From: Betaproteobacteria bacterium
GTDB taxonomy: Bacteria > Pseudomonadota > Gammaproteobacteria > Burkholderiales > WYBJ01
Assembly: GCA_009377585.1 (NCBI GenBank)
Contig: WHTS01000033.1
Coordinates: 1-33,417, forward strand
DNA length: 33,417 nt
Reading direction: 5' to 3'
Both the position numbers and the translations under genes were made by a program. The notes beneath the pieces are model-generated. The model was not told the DNA's origin and searched no databases. It saw nothing but the letters and a program-made list of their open reading frames with translations. Each line of letters starts with the position of its first letter. Within the stretch, counting starts at the first letter, position 1. Below are positions 30,605 through 33,417 of this stretch, one piece after another.

Positions 30605-31111
30605 ATGCCCGCAGCCAGAATCACACTTCGCCCGGCCACTCTCGCCGACGTTGCCTTGCTGCGGCACTGGGACGAGCAGCCGCACGTGCTGGCCTCGGAC
30701 CCGAACGACGATTGGCAATGGGAAGTCGAGCTCGGCCGCTCGCCGGACTGGCGCCAGCAGCTGATCGCGGAGCTGGACGGACGGCCGATCGGCTTCGTGC
30801 AGATCATCGACCCGCAGCGCGAAGAGACCCACTACTGGGGCGACGCGCCGGCGAGGTTGCGCGCGATCGACATCTGGATCGGCGAGCACGACGATCTGGG
30901 CAAGGGCTACGGCAGCCGCATCATGGCGCTCACGCTCGAGCGCTGCTTCGCCGATTCCGCGGTAATCGCGGTGCTGATCGACCCGCTCGCGAGCAATATC
31001 GGCGCGCACCGCTTTTACGAACGGCTCGGCTTCCACTTCCTCGAGCGCCGCCGCTTCGGCGCCGCCGAGTGCTTCGTCTACCGGCTCAACCGCGCGAACT
31101 ACCGGCCGTAG
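30605..31111 (+). CDS. GNAT-family N-acetyltransferase, AAC(6')-like
   Basis: This is a 168-residue acetyl-CoA-dependent acetyltransferase. The acetyl-CoA pyrophosphate loop is in DLGKGYGSRIM (near 97-107), preceded by the beta-strand IDIWIGEHD and followed by VLIDPLASNIGAHRFYERLGF. This set resembles the aminoglycoside 6'-N-acetyltransferase group and many chromosomal proteins with no resistance role. Similarity by eye cannot show aminoglycoside activity, and no other resistance gene or mobile element surrounds it. It starts 19 bases after the lipoprotein gene and is likely in the same transcript. Confidence 0.85.
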   Translation: MPAARITLRPATLADVALLRHWDEQPHVLASDPNDDWQWEVELGRSPDWRQQLIAELDGRPIGFVQIIDPQREETHYWGDAPARLRAIDIWIGEHDDLGKGYGSRIMALTLERCFADSAVIAVLIDPLASNIGAHRFYERLGFHFLERRRFGAAECFVYRLNRANYRP

Positions 31112-31128
31112 GCCGTAACGAGAGCCGG

Positions 31129-31142
31129 CCGTGCTGGCACGG
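31129..31142 (+). terminator. Small hairpin after the GNAT gene
   Basis: CCGTGC-TG-GCACGG forms a 6-bp stem 17 bases past the stop at 31111. There is no T-tract and the loop is too small to be ideal, so it is a weak terminator candidate. Confidence 0.2.
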
Positions 31143-31291
31143 TCGTTCACCGCGATGGCGTCGCCAGCGGCGCCTTGCCCGGGCGGCTGGTTCGTGGCCC
31201 CCAAAGCGGGCCGGCACGCGCGCTGTAAAGCACACCGACAAGGGAACGTGCTACAACCGTCCATTCATGACGGCAAAATGCGGAACCGAGA

Positions 31292-31795
31292 ATGACAGCT
31301 TCCAACGATGCCGGCTGGAATCCGGTTTTCGGCTTCCTTGCCTGGCTGGTCACCGTGGCGCTGGCCGCCGGTCTCGCCGCCATCGCTTCGGCCGACGCAC
31401 CCGAGCTCTATGCCAGGCTGGTGAAGCCCGAATGGGCGCCGCCCGCGTCGATCTTCGGCCCGGCCTGGATGGTGCTCTACTTCCTCATGGCCATGGCGGC
31501 CTGGCTCGTATGGCGCGATCGGGGCTTCGCACGCGCACCGCTCGCGCTTGGTCTATTCCTGGTCCAGCTCGTGGCTAACGCACTTTGGAGCTGGCTTTTC
31601 TTCGCATGGCGGCAGGGCCTTCTCGCTCTCGTCGACATCGTGGTCCTGGCTGCGCTGATCGTCGTCACGATCGCAGCCTTCTGGCGCATCCGGCCGCTCG
31701 CCGGCGCACTGCTCCTCCCCTACCTCGCCTGGGTCGTCTATGCGGCCGTGCTCAATTACCGCGTGTGGCAGCTCAATCCGGACCTGCTCCCTTGA
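31292..31795 (+). CDS. tspO: TspO/MBR family membrane protein (tryptophan-rich sensory protein)
   Basis: This 167-residue protein has five membrane helices and the tryptophan-rich pattern of TspO: WAPPASIFGPAWMVLYFLMA, NALWSWLFFAWRQG, AAFWRIRPLAGALLLPYLAWVVYAAVLN and the C-terminal RVWQLNP. Bacterial TspO binds porphyrins and related ligands and has been linked to tetrapyrrole regulation and stress. No carotenoid, photosynthesis or cobalamin genes are in the window to suggest its ligand. It is separated by 180 bp from the GNAT gene and 105 bp from the following hydrolase; I find no clear promoter. Confidence 0.94.
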   Translation: MTASNDAGWNPVFGFLAWLVTVALAAGLAAIASADAPELYARLVKPEWAPPASIFGPAWMVLYFLMAMAAWLVWRDRGFARAPLALGLFLVQLVANALWSWLFFAWRQGLLALVDIVVLAALIVVTIAAFWRIRPLAGALLLPYLAWVVYAAVLNYRVWQLNPDLLP

Positions 31796-31900
31796 CCCTG
31801 TCGGTGTGATCGAACGGGCCCGCGCGGCGCCCCGCTATTGAGCTTCGGCGCGCGGGCTGCGAACATCGGCGGAACTTCGAATGCGACAGGAGCAGCTTCG

Positions 31901-33417
31901 ATGAGCGCTTACCAGAGCGAGGTCCGGGACGGCATGCGCATCGACTGGGACGTGCCGATCGCGATGGACGACGGCCTGGTGCTGCGTGCCGATGTTTTTC
32001 GCCCGATTGCCGAGGGCCGCTATCCGGCGATCGTGAGCTACGGGCCCTACGGCAAGGGGCTCGCGTTCCAGGACGGCTACAAGACCGCCTGGGAAATCAT
32101 GTGCCGCGAGAACCCGGACGCCGTCAGCGGCACGAGCAACCAATACCAGAACTGGGAAGTGGTCGATCCCGAGAAGTGGGTGGCCGACGGCTATGCGATC
32201 GTGCGCGTCGACTCGCGCGGCGCGGGGCGCTCGCCTGGCTTCCTCGCGCACAACAACGCGCGCGAAAACCGCGATTTCGCCGATTGCATCGAATGGGCCG
32301 CGGCGCAAACCTGGTGCAGCGGCAAGGTGGGGCTCAACGGTATCTCGTACTATGCGTCGAGCCAGTGGCGCGCAGCCGCGATGCAGCCGCCGCATCTGGC
32401 CGCGATCTGCGTCTGGGAGGGCTGGGTCGACAACTACCGCGATTCGACCCATCACGGCGGCATCGTGTGCGTGTTCCGCAAGAACTGGCAGGACATGCAG
32501 GTGAAGACCGTGCAGCACGGGGTGGGCAGCCGCGGCGCGAAAAGCCGCCTCACGGGCGAGCTCGTATGCGGACCGGAGACGCTGCCGGAGGAAACACTCG
32601 AGCGCAATCGCGAGGACATGTGGGCGGACATCCTGGCGCAACCGCTCGATGGTCCGTACTACCGCAGCCGCAGCGGCGATCTGTCGAAAGTGAACGTCCC
32701 GCTGCTGTCATGCGCAAACTGGGGCGGCCAGGGGCTGCACCCGCGCGGCAACTTCGAGGGCTTCATGCGTGCAACCTCCGCGCAGAAGTGGCTCGAGGTC
32801 CACGGCGGCTCGCACTGGGCGCCGTTCTATACCGACTATGGCGTGGCGCTGCAAAAGCGCTTCTTCGATCATTTCCTGAAAGGCGAGCACAACGGCTGGA
32901 ACGAGCAGCCCAAGGTGCTGCTCAACGTCCGCCATCCCGGCGAGAAGTTCGTCCAACGCACCGAAAACGAATGGCCGCTCGCGCGCACGCGTTGGACACG
33001 GTTCTATCTCGACCCGGACGGCATGCGGCTTACCGCCCAGCCGCCGAGCAGCCGCAAGACTCTCAGCTACGAGCCGCTCGCCGCCGGGCTCACGTTCCAC
33101 TCCGAGCCGCTGGCCGAGCCGACCGAGATCACCGGGCCCTCGGCTCTCAAGCTCTTCGCCTCGTCGGCCACGACCGATGCCGACTTCTTCATCGTCCTGC
33201 GGGTGTTCGATCCGGACGGCAAGGAACTGGTCTTCCAGGGTGCGCTCGATCCGCATACGCCGATCGGCCAGGGCTGGCTGCGGGCCTCGCACCGTAAGCT
33301 CGACCCGAAGCTCACCCTGCCCTATCGGCCGTATCACACGCACGACGAACTGCAGCCGCTCACGCCCGGAGAACTTGTCGAGCTGGACATCGAGGTCTGG
33401 CCGACGAGCATCGTCGT
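31901..33417 (+). CDS. CocE/NonD family hydrolase (X-Pro dipeptidyl-peptidase-like), truncated by window end
   Basis: The gene starts at ATG 31901 with AGGAG about 8 bases upstream and stays open for 505 codons to the edge of the window, so the 3' end is missing. The alpha/beta-hydrolase domain has MDDGLVLRADVFRP, then VRVDSRGAGRSPG (102-113) and the nucleophile Ser149 in LNGISYYASSQW. His305 in VHGGSHWAPFY is the probable catalytic histidine. A second, jelly-roll type domain begins near residue 380 (LAEPTEITGPSALKLFASS). The family hydrolyses esters and amides, for example cocaine esterase and glutaryl-7-ACA acylase. The catalytic acid is not obvious: the segment that usually has GW..D reads ANWGGQGLH. 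No signal peptide is seen. Confidence 0.93.
   Translation, partial: MSAYQSEVRDGMRIDWDVPIAMDDGLVLRADVFRPIAEGRYPAIVSYGPYGKGLAFQDGYKTAWEIMCRENPDAVSGTSNQYQNWEVVDPEKWVADGYAIVRVDSRGAGRSPGFLAHNNARENRDFADCIEWAAAQTWCSGKVGLNGISYYASSQWRAAAMQPPHLAAICVWEGWVDNYRDSTHHGGIVCVFRKNWQDMQVKTVQHGVGSRGAKSRLTGELVCGPETLPEETLERNREDMWADILAQPLDGPYYRSRSGDLSKVNVPLLSCANWGGQGLHPRGNFEGFMRATSAQKWLEVHGGSHWAPFYTDYGVALQKRFFDHFLKGEHNGWNEQPKVLLNVRHPGEKFVQRTENEWPLARTRWTRFYLDPDGMRLTAQPPSSRKTLSYEPLAAGLTFHSEPLAEPTEITGPSALKLFASSATTDADFFIVLRVFDPDGKELVFQGALDPHTPIGQGWLRASHRKLDPKLTLPYRPYHTHDELQPLTPGELVELDIEVWPTSIV

Noticed and set aside
30605-31111. Aminoglycoside-resistance gene call
   Set aside because: The GNAT pattern resembles AAC(6') enzymes, but similarity by eye and a normal chromosomal setting do not support a resistance claim.

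Overview
The window is a GC-rich, gene-dense bacterial chromosome segment. It most likely comes from a betaproteobacterium of Burkholderiales type, known only from environmental sequence or poorly studied. The evidence is a Bug-type (TctC) periplasmic receptor, TctA/TctB transporter subunits, an Mpl murein-recycling ligase of proteobacterial type, many small-molecule catabolic enzymes, and abundant hairpin repeats between genes. I see no rRNA, tRNA, CRISPR array, phage or complete insertion sequence.

Layout. (1) 1-1250: a glycerophosphodiester phosphodiesterase preceded by a repeat-derived leader. (2) 7046 down to 1355, minus strand: a catabolic/transport block of TPP-dependent enzyme, class-I glutamine-amidotransferase-like hydrolase, tartrate/D-malate-type dehydrogenase, TctB and TctA. 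TctA has lost about 105 internal codons and is frameshifted. (3) 7252-11488: histidine phosphatase, a secreted protein of unknown function, a membrane-anchored HtrA protease and an enol-lactonase-like hydrolase. (4) 11489-20650: genes for an NAD-binding dehydrogenase, a cupin, a polysaccharide-deacetylase-like hydrolase, a three-gene ABC importer and a short-chain dehydrogenase, separated by unusually dense repeat arrays. (5) 20652-26284: metallophosphoesterase, arginase/agmatinase-like protein, Mpl, an orphan Bug receptor, a CmcJ/NvfI-like oxidoreductase and a DedA protein. (6) 26429-33417: quinone-oxidoreductase-like enzyme, a thiolase-fold protein lacking the nucleophilic cysteine next to a DUF35 Zn-ribbon/OB protein, an SDR lacking the catalytic tyrosine, a small lipoprotein, a GNAT acetyltransferase, TspO, and a CocE/NonD hydrolase cut by the window end.

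The most distinctive content lies between the genes. At least five repeat families are present: (alpha) a leader-like repeat ending in ATAAGGCG just before two genes; (beta) a GAGCTTACCGGGCGAGGGG element with a downstream hairpin and an 86-bp tandem part; (gamma) a roughly 50-bp double-hairpin array; a 21-bp array; and a 17-bp array. In beta and gamma the hairpin arms differ between copies in a compensatory way, which suggests the fold is selected. One beta copy interrupts an alpha copy at a palindrome that is intact elsewhere in the window, which looks like an insertion event. Some repeats end so close to a start codon that they appear to supply the Shine-Dalgarno sequence.

Together the genes suggest a heterotroph that imports and degrades carboxylic and hydroxy acids and small esters. 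Specific substrates cannot be assigned from sequence alone.
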